NCBI GenBank assembly: GCA_965116595.1
Contig: OZ220708.1
Span: 1,984,001-2,048,000, forward strand
DNA length: 64,000 bases
Origin: G963663315 sp963668255
GTDB lineage: Bacteria > Pseudomonadota > Gammaproteobacteria > Arenicellales > Poriferihabitantaceae
Reading direction: 5' to 3'
The notes under the pieces are model-generated. The model did not search any database. It was not told the origin of the DNA and worked only from the letters and a program-made list of their open reading frames with translations. Positions 1-8,549 of this stretch are shown in pieces (within the stretch, counting starts at the first letter, position 1; every line of letters starts with the position of its first letter). Made by a program: the position numbers and the translations under genes.

Positions 1-1
1 C

Positions 2-229
2 GAATTCGTGCGGTTCGATGACGATGGCATTCCTGTTCGGATCAACAAGGTGGATGATCTTGGCAGACACCAGGTTGTGGACGTGGAGGCCGGGGGCGGA
101 CGGCTGAAAATCATCATCCCCGAAGGCGGCGAAATCCCTGACCGACAGCCTGCGGTTCGTTTTGACCCGCGGCATACCCATTGTTATCTCGACGGCTGGA
201 TGGTTGACCGGCCCCAGGCGCAGGCATGA
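2..229 (+). CDS. C-terminal end of ABC transporter ATP-binding subunit (glycerol type)
   Basis: Only the last 75 or so codons are in the window; the gene starts upstream. The visible part is beta-rich, ends in a segment like DPRHTHCYLDGW, and fits the C-terminal TOBE/regulatory domain of MalK-type ATPases, so no Walker motifs are visible. Its stop overlaps the start of the next permease gene (ATGA), which indicates translational coupling. The order ATPase, permease, permease, DUF2160 protein, glpD matches the rhizobial glpSTPQU gene set, where this position is glpT; which of the two ATPases it is cannot be decided from the tail alone. Confidence 0.75.
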   Translation, partial: EFVRFDDDGIPVRINKVDDLGRHQVVDVEAGGGRLKIIIPEGGEIPDRQPAVRFDPRHTHCYLDGWMVDRPQAQA

Positions 230-1089
230 ACAGGTTCAGCAACCAAAAAGCCTGGTGGCTGGTACTGCCGGTTGTGGCGCTGGTGGCGTTCAACGCCCTG
301 ATCCCGTTGATGACCGTGGTAAATTATTCAGTCCAGGAAACCTTTGGCAACAACCTGTTTTTCTGGTCAGGCGTGAGATGGTTCCAGGAGGTACTGACCT
401 CGGAACGATTCCATGCCTCGCTGATGCGGCAACTGGCGTTCACGTTCACCATACTGCTGATCGAGGTCCCACTGGGCATCGCCGTGGCTCTGTGCATGCC
501 TCGCAAGGGGATATGGGTTTCGGTGTGCCTCGTACTCATGGCGCTCCCGCTTCTGATTCCCTGGAACGTAGTGGGGGCCATGTGGAATATTTTCGCCCTG
601 CCGGACATTGGCCTGTTGGGCAAAACCATCAACAGCCTTGGAATCGACTACAACTTCACCCAGCAGCCGGTAGCCGCATGGGTAACTACCGTGGTGATGG
701 ATATCTGGCACTGGACTTCCCTGGTGGCGCTGTTGGCCTATGCCGGATTGTGTTCCATTCCGGATGCTTACTATCAAGCTGCGCGCATCGACGGCGCCAG
801 TGGCTGGGCGGTCTTCTGGTACATTCAGTTGCCCAAGCTGAAACGGGTCCTGACTATCGCCATACTGCTGCGATTCATGGACAGTTTCATGATCTACACC
901 GAGCCGTTCGTGCTGACCGGCGGCGGCCCCGGAAATACCACCACGTTTCTGTCCATCGACCTCGTGAAGATTGCCCTCGGTCAGTTCGATCTTGGGCCAG
1001 CGGCGGCCATGTCACTGATTTATTTCCTGGTTGTGCTGCTGGTGTGTTGGGTGTTCTACACCCTGATGATGCGGAACGAGGAGCAGTAA
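226..1089 (+). CDS. glpP: Glycerol ABC transporter permease, MalF type
   Basis: This 287-residue inner-membrane protein has six hydrophobic segments and the binding-protein-dependent permease signature around the cytoplasmic EAA loop (YQAARIDGASGWAVFW, near residue 185), which contacts the ATPase. It would form half of the membrane channel of a sugar or polyol importer. The start overlaps the upstream ATPase stop by ATGA, and the second permease follows three bases after its stop. The glycerol assignment rests on neighbours: a DUF2160 protein and glycerol-3-phosphate dehydrogenase follow, as in the rhizobial GlpSTPQUV system. By sequence alone another polyol or sugar cannot be excluded. Confidence 0.8.
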   Translation: MNRFSNQKAWWLVLPVVALVAFNALIPLMTVVNYSVQETFGNNLFFWSGVRWFQEVLTSERFHASLMRQLAFTFTILLIEVPLGIAVALCMPRKGIWVSVCLVLMALPLLIPWNVVGAMWNIFALPDIGLLGKTINSLGIDYNFTQQPVAAWVTTVVMDIWHWTSLVALLAYAGLCSIPDAYYQAARIDGASGWAVFWYIQLPKLKRVLTIAILLRFMDSFMIYTEPFVLTGGGPGNTTTFLSIDLVKIALGQFDLGPAAAMSLIYFLVVLLVCWVFYTLMMRNEEQ

Positions 1090-1092
1090 TCC

Positions 1093-1899
1093 ATGCAAAA
1101 CCGTACCGGCAAAGCCCTCGTCATGACGATTTACATCGTCTTTTTGATGCTGCCCATCTACTGGTTGGTCAGCATGTCGTTCAAGACCACCAATGAGATC
1201 CTGGGCGTCTTCTCCCTCTGGCCCAGGGAGTTCACCCTGGATAACTACCGAAAGATATTCACCGATCCCATCTGGTACACGGGTTATCTCAACTCCATCA
1301 GCTACGTGGTGATGAATACGCTGATCTCGGTGGCGGTGGCGCTGCCGGCCGCATACGCGTTTTCCCGCTATCGGTTCCTGGGTGACAAACACCTGTTTTT
1401 CTGGCTGCTGACCAATCGGATGGCGCCGCCGGCGGTGTTCGCGTTGCCTTTCTACCAACTCTACTCCGCCATTAACCTGTTCGATACCCATATCGGCGTG
1501 GCGTTGGCCCACTGCCTGTTCAACATCCCGCTTGCGGTCTGGATACTGGAAGGTTTCATGTCCGGAGTGCCCAAGGAACTGGATGAAACCGCCTGGCTGG
1601 ACGGATATTCATTCTGGCGGTTTTTTATCCGCATTTTCATCCCGACAATTGCGGCGGGCATCGGGGTGGCGATGTTTTTCTGTTTCATGTACTCATGGGT
1701 GGAATTGCTGCTCGCCAAGACCCTGACCGCAGTGGATGCCAAACCCATTGCAGCGACCATGACCCGGACCGCCAGTACATCGGGCTATGAACTGGGCTTG
1801 TTGGCCGCTGCCGGAACCCTGACCATCGTCCCGGGCGGGTTCGTGATTTATTTCGTCCGGAATTATATCGCCCGTGGCTTCGCGCTGGGCCGGGTCTAG
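1093..1899 (+). CDS. glpQ: Glycerol ABC transporter permease, MalG type
   Basis: A 268-residue protein with an N-terminal transmembrane helix and five further helices, typical of the second, shorter permease of MalFG-type importers. The EAA-like loop is visible as KELDETAWLDGYSFWRFF (about residues 158-175), including the Gly that follows the conserved Asp. A GAGGAG sequence just before the stop of the preceding gene supplies the ribosome binding site. It pairs with the upstream permease, and the operon continues with the DUF2160 protein after 11 bases. Substrate assignment to glycerol is inferred from operon content, as no substrate-binding protein gene is in view. Confidence 0.8.
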   Translation: MQNRTGKALVMTIYIVFLMLPIYWLVSMSFKTTNEILGVFSLWPREFTLDNYRKIFTDPIWYTGYLNSISYVVMNTLISVAVALPAAYAFSRYRFLGDKHLFFWLLTNRMAPPAVFALPFYQLYSAINLFDTHIGVALAHCLFNIPLAVWILEGFMSGVPKELDETAWLDGYSFWRFFIRIFIPTIAAGIGVAMFFCFMYSWVELLLAKTLTAVDAKPIAATMTRTASTSGYELGLLAAAGTLTIVPGGFVIYFVRNYIARGFALGRV

Positions 1900-1910
1900 G
1901 GGATCAGTTC

Positions 1911-2204
1911 ATGAGCGACTTATTCGATTTGACCTGGATGGCGTGGACCTGGCCCACGGGCGCGTTTTTCCTGGTGTTGGTGTTTTCCGTGGCTGCGATG
2001 GGGATTTGGGAGGCCTTCAGCCCCGGCGGCAATCCCCGGCGTGGAATATTCAGGATCGACACTACCCGTGGCGACCGCTTGTTCATTTCATGGCTCGGGA
2101 CGGGGTTTATTCATTTGCTGTGGCTGGGACTCGTGGGCACACCCTTGTGGATTCCCCTGGGCATTTCCGTGGCCTGGTTCCTGTTCGTGTTCAGGTGGGT
2201 TTGA
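1911..2204 (+). CDS. glpU: DUF2160 small membrane protein of glycerol transporter operon
   Basis: This 97-residue protein has three predicted membrane segments (about 13-33, 55-73 and 78-95) and the look of the DUF2160 family: a loop with WEAFSPGG, a central RGD and a tryptophan-rich C-terminus. Members are encoded next to the GlpPQST glycerol ABC transporter; in Rhizobium the corresponding gene is called glpU and its function is unknown. It lies between the permeases and glpD. A GGGGA sequence precedes the start. The symbol is assigned by synteny and not by a known activity. Confidence 0.7.
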   Translation: MSDLFDLTWMAWTWPTGAFFLVLVFSVAAMGIWEAFSPGGNPRRGIFRIDTTRGDRLFISWLGTGFIHLLWLGLVGTPLWIPLGISVAWFLFVFRWV

Positions 2205-2235
2205 TCGGCTGCCGGTCAGAAGATTCAACTGAGGG

Positions 2236-3843
2236 ATGGTGTTGCGTGAACAAAATATGGAGGCGTTGTCCCGGAATCCCCTGGATGTCCTGATTGTCGG
2301 CGGCGGTATCAACGGCGCCGTGTGCGCCGCGTCACTGGCGGCGCGGGGAGCGAAAGTCGGTCTGATCGATTCCAGGGACTTCGCCGGATTCACCAGCGGG
2401 CATTCATCCAACCTGATCTGGGGTGGAATCAAGTACATGGAAAGTTATGAACTCGGCCTGGTGGCGGAGTTGTGCAAGTCGCGCAATGGTCTGATGCGGC
2501 AATTTCCCTGCGCCATCCGGGAAATCCGTTTTCTGACCACGATTCCCCGCGGATTCCGTCGCCACCCCGTGGTATTGTGGGCCGGAGCCTGGTTGTACTG
2601 GTTGATAGGGCAGGGATATACCCGCCCGCCCCGCTATTTGCGTTCCGGCGCGATTGGGGCCGTGGAGCCGATCATCGATACGAATCACAGTATCGGGGGG
2701 CTGGAGCATTCGGACGCTTACCTGTTCGATAACGATGCACGCTTTGTTTTCGGATTCATCCGTTCGGCGTTGGACCACGGCTGTCTTGCGGCCAATTACG
2801 TGGAGGCGGTGGAACTGCAGGAGGAGGGAGAGGAATGGCGGGTCATGGCGAAGGACGGCGTTTCCGGTCGGAATCTCGACATCCGTTGCAAAGTGCTGAT
2901 CAATGCGGCCGGGGCTTATGTCGATACACTGAATGCAGCCGCGGACATCAAGACGAACCACCATCATATCCTGTCAAAAGGCATACACCTGATCGTTCCC
3001 CGGATCGGGGACAGCGAAAAAGTTTTGACTTTTTTCGCCGATGATGGCCGAATGTTCTTCGCCATACCCATGGCCAACCGAACCTGTATCGGGACGACCG
3101 ATACCCGCGTGGACTCGCCCGATATAGCCGTCACCGACGAGGACAGGGATTATATTCTGTCCAATATCAATGCCAGATTGAATCTGCCGCGACCGCTGGT
3201 CAGATCGGACATTATAGCGGAGCGATGCGGAGTCCGGCCTCTGGTGGTTCCTGAAGGGTCCGATGCGGCCATGGATTTTCTCCATCTCTCACGCAGGCAT
3301 GTGGTGGAGACAGACAGTTCGAGGCGGCAGATCAGCATCTTTGGGGGGAAGTTGACGGACTGCATCAACGTCGGGGAAGAAGTCAGCCGACAGGCTTCCA
3401 GGCTTGGGGTCATGCTGGCGCGAAGGCCGTCGCGCTGGTTCGTTCAACCGGGGACGGAAGCGCGGGCGGCATTCCTGGCGCGGGCCAGGGAAGCCGGCAT
3501 TGCCGATGACCGGGCGCTCGACACCGGAGAACTCCTGGCTGAGCGGTTATGGAGACGTTACGGAAAGGAAGCCGGGGCGATGCTGGATGCCATCGTAAAA
3601 AATCCGGACCTGGCGGCTCCGGCCATTGCCGGAACCGGGCTGCGCCTGTGCGAGATTGATCATTTGCGGGATCGTGAAATGATCGTGACACTGGCCGATC
3701 TCCTGCGGCGGCGCTCGAGGTTGGCGCTGCTGTACAGGCACGAGGAATTAATGGCAATGGAAGGGATGCCGGAATTGTGCGACCGGTTGTTCGGCAATCA
3801 GAGTAAGGCGAAATTCGAAGCCTGGTCCGGTGGCGGGGAATGA
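2236..3843 (+). CDS. glpD: FAD-dependent glycerol-3-phosphate dehydrogenase
   Basis: Oxidises glycerol 3-phosphate to dihydroxyacetone phosphate and passes electrons to quinone at the membrane. The N-terminus carries the FAD-binding GGGINGA motif (residues 22-28, numbered from 2236), followed by the family segment around SGHSSNLIWGGIKYME. A DAO-type fold covers roughly 17-375 and an all-helical C-terminal domain completes about 535 residues, normal for the family. The start is uncertain: GAGGG sits directly against the ATG at 2236, so TTG 2242 or ATG 2257 are plausible alternatives. Position at the end of the glycerol importer operon agrees with catabolism of imported glycerol, although no glycerol kinase gene is in view. 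Confidence 0.85.
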   Translation: MVLREQNMEALSRNPLDVLIVGGGINGAVCAASLAARGAKVGLIDSRDFAGFTSGHSSNLIWGGIKYMESYELGLVAELCKSRNGLMRQFPCAIREIRFLTTIPRGFRRHPVVLWAGAWLYWLIGQGYTRPPRYLRSGAIGAVEPIIDTNHSIGGLEHSDAYLFDNDARFVFGFIRSALDHGCLAANYVEAVELQEEGEEWRVMAKDGVSGRNLDIRCKVLINAAGAYVDTLNAAADIKTNHHHILSKGIHLIVPRIGDSEKVLTFFADDGRMFFAIPMANRTCIGTTDTRVDSPDIAVTDEDRDYILSNINARLNLPRPLVRSDIIAERCGVRPLVVPEGSDAAMDFLHLSRRHVVETDSSRRQISIFGGKLTDCINVGEEVSRQASRLGVMLARRPSRWFVQPGTEARAAFLARAREAGIADDRALDTGELLAERLWRRYGKEAGAMLDAIVKNPDLAAPAIAGTGLRLCEIDHLRDREMIVTLADLLRRRSRLALLYRHEELMAMEGMPELCDRLFGNQSKAKFEAWSGGGE

Positions 3844-3908
3844 GGGTGAACAATCAGGCGTCAATCCGGGCGTTGCCGTTACGAGTTCGGTTGACGATTG
3901 TAATGTGG

Positions 3909-3928
3909 ATTCCCGCTTCCGCGGGAAT
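3909..3928. repeat. R1 palindromic repeat
   Basis: Inverted repeat of the form ATTCCCGC-TTCC-GCGGGAAT followed by GACG. The same unit, in either orientation, recurs at 20425, 27528, 27622, 56199 and 56265. It lies between glpD and the next gene and could fold as a hairpin. Confidence 0.8.
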
Positions 3929-3980
3929 GACGAAATGAGGGTCGAGGGATGTCCCGGACAACCACGGGGGGTTGCCCTAC

Positions 3981-4055
3981 GCCCGTCATCCCCCCACCGA
4001 CTCTCCAGCGGGCTGATGCCCTTGTATCGTCGACTCCCCCTCAAGGGGGGAGTGA
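3981..4055. repeat. R3 palindromic repeat in 5' leader
   Basis: The copy contains the run of Cs ending CCCCCCACC, then CCCTTGTATCGTCGACT and the near-perfect hairpin CTCCCCCTCAAGGGGGGAG. Related copies lie at 21117, 36643, 37818 and 49718. Here it sits in the leader of the synthase gene and is open in that gene's reading frame, so an upstream start would translate it as an N-terminal extension. Confidence 0.75.
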
Positions 4056-4110
4056 AATTCGGCAGGCCCCTGTGCCAGCCCCGCAAGCGATCCGGGGTTG
4101 TCCCTACATA

Positions 4111-5712
4111 ATGATGGACATGTCAACGGATACGGTTAAAATATCCGGTTTGTCTGAAAATTCATTTATCCGAACCATGCAAACAACAAACCCTGCCGTC
4201 AAGATTGTCGATGTGACCCTGCGCGATGGCGAACAGACCCAGGGAGTTTCGTTCTCCCGTTCCGAGAAAGAGAGCATTGCCCGGTCACTTCTGGGCTCGG
4301 TCAAGGTAGACCGCATCGAAATCGCGTCCGCCGGAATATCCGACGGCGAGCGAATGGCAGTGCGGAACATCAATAAATGGGCGAATGAAAATGGGTGCCT
4401 GGGTCAGGTCGAAGTCCTCGGATTTGTCGATCACACGCGCAGCGCGGACTGGATTTCTTCGGCCGGTGGAAAAGTGATGAACCTGCTTACCAAGGGCAGT
4501 GAAAAGCACTGCCGGGAACAGTTGGGAAAGAGCCTGTCGCAACATCTCGACGGGATATGCCGAACCGTCGAATATGCTTCCGACCAGGGACTGGAAGTCA
4601 ATCTGTACCTCGAGGACTGGTCGAACGGCTATGTTGACAGCCCGCAGTATGTTTTTGACATGATGGGGCAACTGCAATCCATGCCGATAGGGCATTTCAT
4701 GTTGCCCGATACGCTCGGCGTGATGTCTCCGGGTGAGGTGCATGACAGTTTTTCCGACATGATTGACCGGTTCCCCGGTTGCCGGTTCGACTTTCATCCC
4801 CATAATGACTACGGTCTCGGAACGGCGAACTGCCTGGCGGCTGCCCGGGCGGGCGCGGCTTCGATTCATTGTACGGTCAACTGCCTTGGCGAGCGCGCCG
4901 GGAACGCTTCCCTGGCGGAAGTCTGCCTGGTACTGAGGGATAAGCTGGGGGCGCGGATGTCGGTCGAGGAGCACGAGATTTACAACATCAGCCGGATGGT
5001 CGAAAATTTCTCCGGGAAAATGGTAGCCGGGAATGCCCCGGTTATCGGCACCGACGTGTTTACCCAGACCGCCGGCATACACGCCGATGGCGACCAGAAA
5101 GGCGACCTTTACCAGACCCGTCTCAGCCCGGACCGTTTCAACCGGACCCGCTCTTATGCACTGGGAAAGATGAGCGGCAAGGCATCATTGCAGAAAAACC
5201 TCGAAACACTGGGCATCAGCCTTTCGTCGGAGAACCGGTCGAAAGTGCTTGAGCGTGTTGTCAAGCTGGGCGACTCGAAGGAAATCATTACCCCGGAGGA
5301 CCTGCCCCTGATCATAGCCGATGTGCTGGAGACCCGGGATGAGAAGGTAATCGAGTTATTGAATTGTTCGATTACCAGCGTGCTGGGGCTTGATTCCGTG
5401 GTCAGCATCAGCGTGCGCGTGTTCGACAAAACGCTGAAATCCACCGGTACCGGCAATGGTGGATTCGACGCCTTTATCGTCGCTGCAAAGAAGGTTCTGG
5501 ATGGAACCGGGTTCGAATTTCCCGAGCTGGTCGACTACCAGGTGCGGATACCGAAGGGCGGCAAGACCAGCGCACTGGTCGAATGTCTCATTACCTGGCA
5601 GGATGGGGAAAGAAAATTCAGGACCCGCGGCATTGATGCGAACCAGGTGTTCGCCGGGATCGAGGCGACATTGAGAATGCTGAATCTGAAGCTGGCTCCG
5701 GACCCGGTTTGA
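4111..5712 (+). CDS. 2-isopropylmalate/citramalate synthase family enzyme
   Basis: A DRE-TIM metallolyase that condenses acetyl-CoA with a 2-oxo acid. The signature VDVTLRDGEQTQG lies near residues 30-42 and the metal-binding HPHNDYGLG near 230, followed by the glycine-rich ERAGNA segment. A LeuA-type C-terminal regulatory domain follows the TIM barrel, giving about 533 residues. The most likely start is ATG 4111; the open frame extends upstream to 3949 but runs through R2- and R3-type repeat DNA. Whether the substrate is 2-oxoisovalerate (leucine synthesis), pyruvate (citramalate) or another oxo acid cannot be told by eye. There are no leu or ilv genes next to it. Confidence 0.75.
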   Translation: MMDMSTDTVKISGLSENSFIRTMQTTNPAVKIVDVTLRDGEQTQGVSFSRSEKESIARSLLGSVKVDRIEIASAGISDGERMAVRNINKWANENGCLGQVEVLGFVDHTRSADWISSAGGKVMNLLTKGSEKHCREQLGKSLSQHLDGICRTVEYASDQGLEVNLYLEDWSNGYVDSPQYVFDMMGQLQSMPIGHFMLPDTLGVMSPGEVHDSFSDMIDRFPGCRFDFHPHNDYGLGTANCLAAARAGAASIHCTVNCLGERAGNASLAEVCLVLRDKLGARMSVEEHEIYNISRMVENFSGKMVAGNAPVIGTDVFTQTAGIHADGDQKGDLYQTRLSPDRFNRTRSYALGKMSGKASLQKNLETLGISLSSENRSKVLERVVKLGDSKEIITPEDLPLIIADVLETRDEKVIELLNCSITSVLGLDSVVSISVRVFDKTLKSTGTGNGGFDAFIVAAKKVLDGTGFEFPELVDYQVRIPKGGKTSALVECLITWQDGERKFRTRGIDANQVFAGIEATLRMLNLKLAPDPV

Positions 5713-5937
5713 GCCGATATTTGAATCAACGGAAGATCCCCCCCCAAGGGCTGGGCAATGAGCGCTGGAAATCCACTTGAATCTTTACAGTTGCAATTTT
5801 TTTCCACTCCATCTAGTATCAGTGGTGGGGGAGTCCATAGCCAAGCAGCAAATTCTGGGAGTCCTCTTTTCTCCGCACTTGCGGAAAAACAAAAATTCTA
5901 ACTTAAACACCTATATTCAATTTATAGAGGAGGATAT
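5713..5937 (+). promoter_or_regulatory. Leader region of the symporter operon
   Basis: This AT-richer gap holds a small hairpin TCCGCACTTGCGGA near 5875 and a strong ribosome binding site, GAGGAGGA, ending a few bases before the ATG at 5938. No coding capacity or known riboswitch is recognised; the promoter itself cannot be pinned down. Confidence 0.4.
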
Positions 5938-6195
5938 ATGACCGATTCCAACCAAAGGGTTGAGCATTGGACGCGCACCAAGCGCCTGATGATCATCACC
6001 CTGTTTTTATGGTTTGTCTTTTCTTTCGCTGTACACTGGTTTGCCGACGCTCTGAACGCAGTCTCGTTCATGGGCTTCCCACTGGGTTTTTACATGGCCG
6101 CACAGGGCTCAGAAGTTATCTTCGTAGTAATTATTTTCTGGTTCGCATGGGCGCAACATAAAATCGACCAGGAAACTGGCTTTGCGGAGGAATAG
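5938..6195 (+). CDS. DUF4212 small subunit of sodium/solute symporter
   Basis: An 85-residue inner-membrane protein with two transmembrane segments (about 17-38 and 48-70) separated by a short loop containing FADALN. It matches the small-subunit family (DUF4212) that precedes VC_2705-type sodium:solute symporters. The large subunit starts four bases after its stop, so the two are cotranscribed and probably assemble one-to-one. A strong GAGGAGGA ribosome binding site precedes the start, suggesting high expression. The transported substrate is probably a small organic acid such as acetate, by analogy with the partner family; this is inference. Confidence 0.85.
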   Translation: MTDSNQRVEHWTRTKRLMIITLFLWFVFSFAVHWFADALNAVSFMGFPLGFYMAAQGSEVIFVVIIFWFAWAQHKIDQETGFAEE

Positions 6196-6198
6196 AAG

Positions 6199-8016
6199 AT
6201 GAAAGGAAATCTAAAAGAAAATTTTATTGAAAATTTACCCAAGATCTACGGGATGTATACCGGGGGGTTCCTGATATTCATTCTGCTTATGGCCGTGTTC
6301 GAGCAAATGGGAATGGAAGCCGATACCATTGGCATACTGTTCGTGGCCTTTACCGTCTTTATCTACGCCGCTATCGGCTGGCTGTCCCGAACCATGCAGG
6401 TCGACACGTACTATGTTGCCGGCCGCCAGGTGCCTACCGTCTTCAATGGTATGGCTACCGCCGCAGACTGGATGTCGGGTGCTTCGTTCGTCGCCATGGC
6501 CGGAGGCATCTACTTCGGCGGGCATGGATATCTGGCGTTCGTGGTCGGCTGGACCGGCGGTTATATACTGGTCGCCTCGTTAATGGCGCCTTACCTGCGC
6601 AAGTTCGGCTGCTATACGGTGCCGGATTTCATCGGTACGCGCTATGGCGGCAACCTTTCCCGTTTCTGTGCAGTGGTGGTGCTAGTAGTCGCTTCGTTCA
6701 CGTATGTGACCGCGCAGATCAACGCAACCGGAACCATCGCCTCGCGTGCGCTTCAGATTCCATTCGAAGTGGGTGTCTGGTTTGGACTGCTCGGTATTTT
6801 GCTGTGTTCGATGCTCGGCGGTATGCGTGCGGTAACCTGGACCCAGGTCGCGCAATACATCGTATTGATCATCGCTTACCTGGTGCCGGTGTTCTGGATG
6901 TCCAACAAGCAGGGTTTCGGCGTGGTTCCGCAACTGGTTTATGGCGAAGCAGTGATGAAAATCACCGAACTGGAAGCGATGCATGGCCTGGGCACCCTGG
7001 AAGCGGTTACCGGCGCGAAAGCTGGTCTGAAGGCATTGAGCGTTCCTTTTGCAGCCGCGGGCGACAGTTGGAAGTTCGTCACCCTGGTGCTGTGCATGAT
7101 GGCCGGTACGGCGTCATTGCCGCACATATTGATGCGCTACTTCACGACTCCTTCCGTAAGGTCAGCCAGACAGTCGGTTGCATGGTCACTGTTCTTCATT
7201 TTCCTGTTGTATTTCACCGCTCCGGCGCTGGCGACGTTTACCAAGCTCCAGTTGCTTAACCCTGAGTTGGCAACCGGGATCATCGGCAAGGCGATCACCG
7301 AAGTGAATGCGCTGGAATGGGTGCAGAAGTGGAGCAGTGTTGGCTTCCTGCAGGTTATCGACGGCAACGGCGATGGCATCCTGCAACTCAACGAGTTCTT
7401 CATGCGCGGCGATATCGTGGTGCTGGCCACCCCGGAAATTGCCGGTCTGCCTTATGTTATATCCGGCCTGGTCGCTGCGGGCGGTATGGCGGCGGCGATG
7501 TCAACGGCAGATGGTTTGCTGCTGGCGATTGCAAACGCCCTGTCCCATGATTTGTACTACAAAATCATCGATCCGGCTGCGGAAACCAAGAAGCGCCTGT
7601 TAGTAGCTCGGGCTCTGTTGCTGGTGATCGGGGCTGCGGGCGCCTTTGTGGCGAGTCTGAAACTGACCAGTATCCTCGGGGCGGTGGCATGGGCATTCGA
7701 CTTTGCCTGTTCCGGGCTGTTCTTCCCGATCGTTCTCGGTATCTGGTGGAAACGGGCCAACCGGGCCGGCGCGATTGCCGGTATGGTATTCGGTTTCGTC
7801 GCGGGAACCTGGTATCTGTACTTGGTCCGGTTCGCCGGGATGGATCCGTGGATCGGTATCGACCATCTGCGATTCGGAATGATCGGCATGCCGGTGAGCC
7901 TGATTGCGATGGTTGCGGTTTCTCTGATGACTGAGGAACCCGACGCCGAAACCCAGGCCATGGTGGATGAAATCCGTGTGCCTGCGGGCAAGACGATACT
8001 GGGTTCTTCCCACTGA
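6199..8016 (+). CDS. VC_2705-type sodium:solute symporter, large subunit
   Basis: A 605-residue SSS-family transporter related to ActP acetate permease. It has about 13 hydrophobic helices and the family segments YYVAGRQVPTVFNGMATAADWMSG (around 67-90) and the GGMRA/TQVAQYI region. Residues 388-399 form a near-canonical EF-hand calcium loop, with D388, N390, D392, Gly393, Leu395 and E399 at the expected places, between membrane helices. It is coupled to the DUF4212 subunit upstream and is followed by a strong terminator at 8049. An organic anion substrate such as acetate or propionate would suit the acyl-CoA catabolism nearby, but this is inference. Confidence 0.85.
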   Translation: MKGNLKENFIENLPKIYGMYTGGFLIFILLMAVFEQMGMEADTIGILFVAFTVFIYAAIGWLSRTMQVDTYYVAGRQVPTVFNGMATAADWMSGASFVAMAGGIYFGGHGYLAFVVGWTGGYILVASLMAPYLRKFGCYTVPDFIGTRYGGNLSRFCAVVVLVVASFTYVTAQINATGTIASRALQIPFEVGVWFGLLGILLCSMLGGMRAVTWTQVAQYIVLIIAYLVPVFWMSNKQGFGVVPQLVYGEAVMKITELEAMHGLGTLEAVTGAKAGLKALSVPFAAAGDSWKFVTLVLCMMAGTASLPHILMRYFTTPSVRSARQSVAWSLFFIFLLYFTAPALATFTKLQLLNPELATGIIGKAITEVNALEWVQKWSSVGFLQVIDGNGDGILQLNEFFMRGDIVVLATPEIAGLPYVISGLVAAGGMAAAMSTADGLLLAIANALSHDLYYKIIDPAAETKKRLLVARALLLVIGAAGAFVASLKLTSILGAVAWAFDFACSGLFFPIVLGIWWKRANRAGAIAGMVFGFVAGTWYLYLVRFAGMDPWIGIDHLRFGMIGMPVSLIAMVAVSLMTEEPDAETQAMVDEIRVPAGKTILGSSH

Positions 8017-8048
8017 ACCTGTTTACTGAAATTGTTTTCAGTCAAGAT

Positions 8049-8078
8049 AATGCCGGGGTTCGCCCCGGCATTTTTTTT
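8049..8078 (+). terminator. Rho-independent terminator after symporter operon
   Basis: A perfect 10-bp stem (AATGCCGGGG with CCCCGGCATT) closes a TTCG tetraloop and is followed by eight Ts. It lies 33 bases after the symporter stop codon. Confidence 0.95.
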
Positions 8079-8125
8079 CGCCCCACTGATGACGCCGACC
8101 TGAAACCCGCTGAAACCGACTGAAC

Positions 8126-8485
8126 ATGTACAGTGAATTTCCGGCCTGGGTACTGACCTTCGATTACATCATGGGGATGATCATGTGGACCCTGATCGGC
8201 CGGTTCGGGATGAGTATTTTCCTGCGCGAAGACAGTTCGTTCTTCTTCATGCGCGTATTCGTCAAATATACCAACCCGATCCTGAAACTGTTCTCTCCGA
8301 TCACTCCCGGCTTTCTGATCGATGCGCTGGTTCCCCTGTACGTAGCCTGGTTTTTCTATATGATCCGGTTTTACCTGATGCCCTGGCTGCTCGGCTATTC
8401 GGTATTGGGGATGCTTTCCTTCCCGCTGGAAAGCGAGTTCGCCCGTGGTCTGGCGAACGTGATTTCGACGCTGATCGGCGGTTGA
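8126..8485 (+). CDS. YggT-like integral membrane protein
   Basis: A 119-residue membrane protein with two hydrophobic regions (about 9-32 and 64-105). The middle resembles the YggT family pattern: a Gly-Arg in the first helix, then KYTNPILKLFSPITPGFLIDAL, like the family's TDPIL..RRIIP..GGIDLSP segment. YggT proteins are poorly characterised and have been linked to cell division or osmotic tolerance in some bacteria. The gene stands alone after a terminator and converges on the nitronate monooxygenase gene. Family membership is judged from pattern only. Confidence 0.5.
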   Translation: MYSEFPAWVLTFDYIMGMIMWTLIGRFGMSIFLREDSSFFFMRVFVKYTNPILKLFSPITPGFLIDALVPLYVAWFFYMIRFYLMPWLLGYSVLGMLSFPLESEFARGLANVISTLIGG

Positions 8486-8549
8486 CCAGCGGTTGATTGG
8501 CAGCTAACCAGCGGCTGACCGGCGGCTGGCCGGCGGCGGATTGCGGTTC

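Noticed and set aside
162..1196. Plus-strand frame overlapping both permease genes
   Set aside because: It runs across two real genes in another frame, and its translation is low-complexity with no membrane helices.
8486..8549. GCGGTTGACCAGCGG-like imperfect repeats between convergent genes
   Set aside because: A short run of similar GCGG(T/C)TGACC units, probably simple sequence drift; no stem with T-run and no related copies seen elsewhere in the window.
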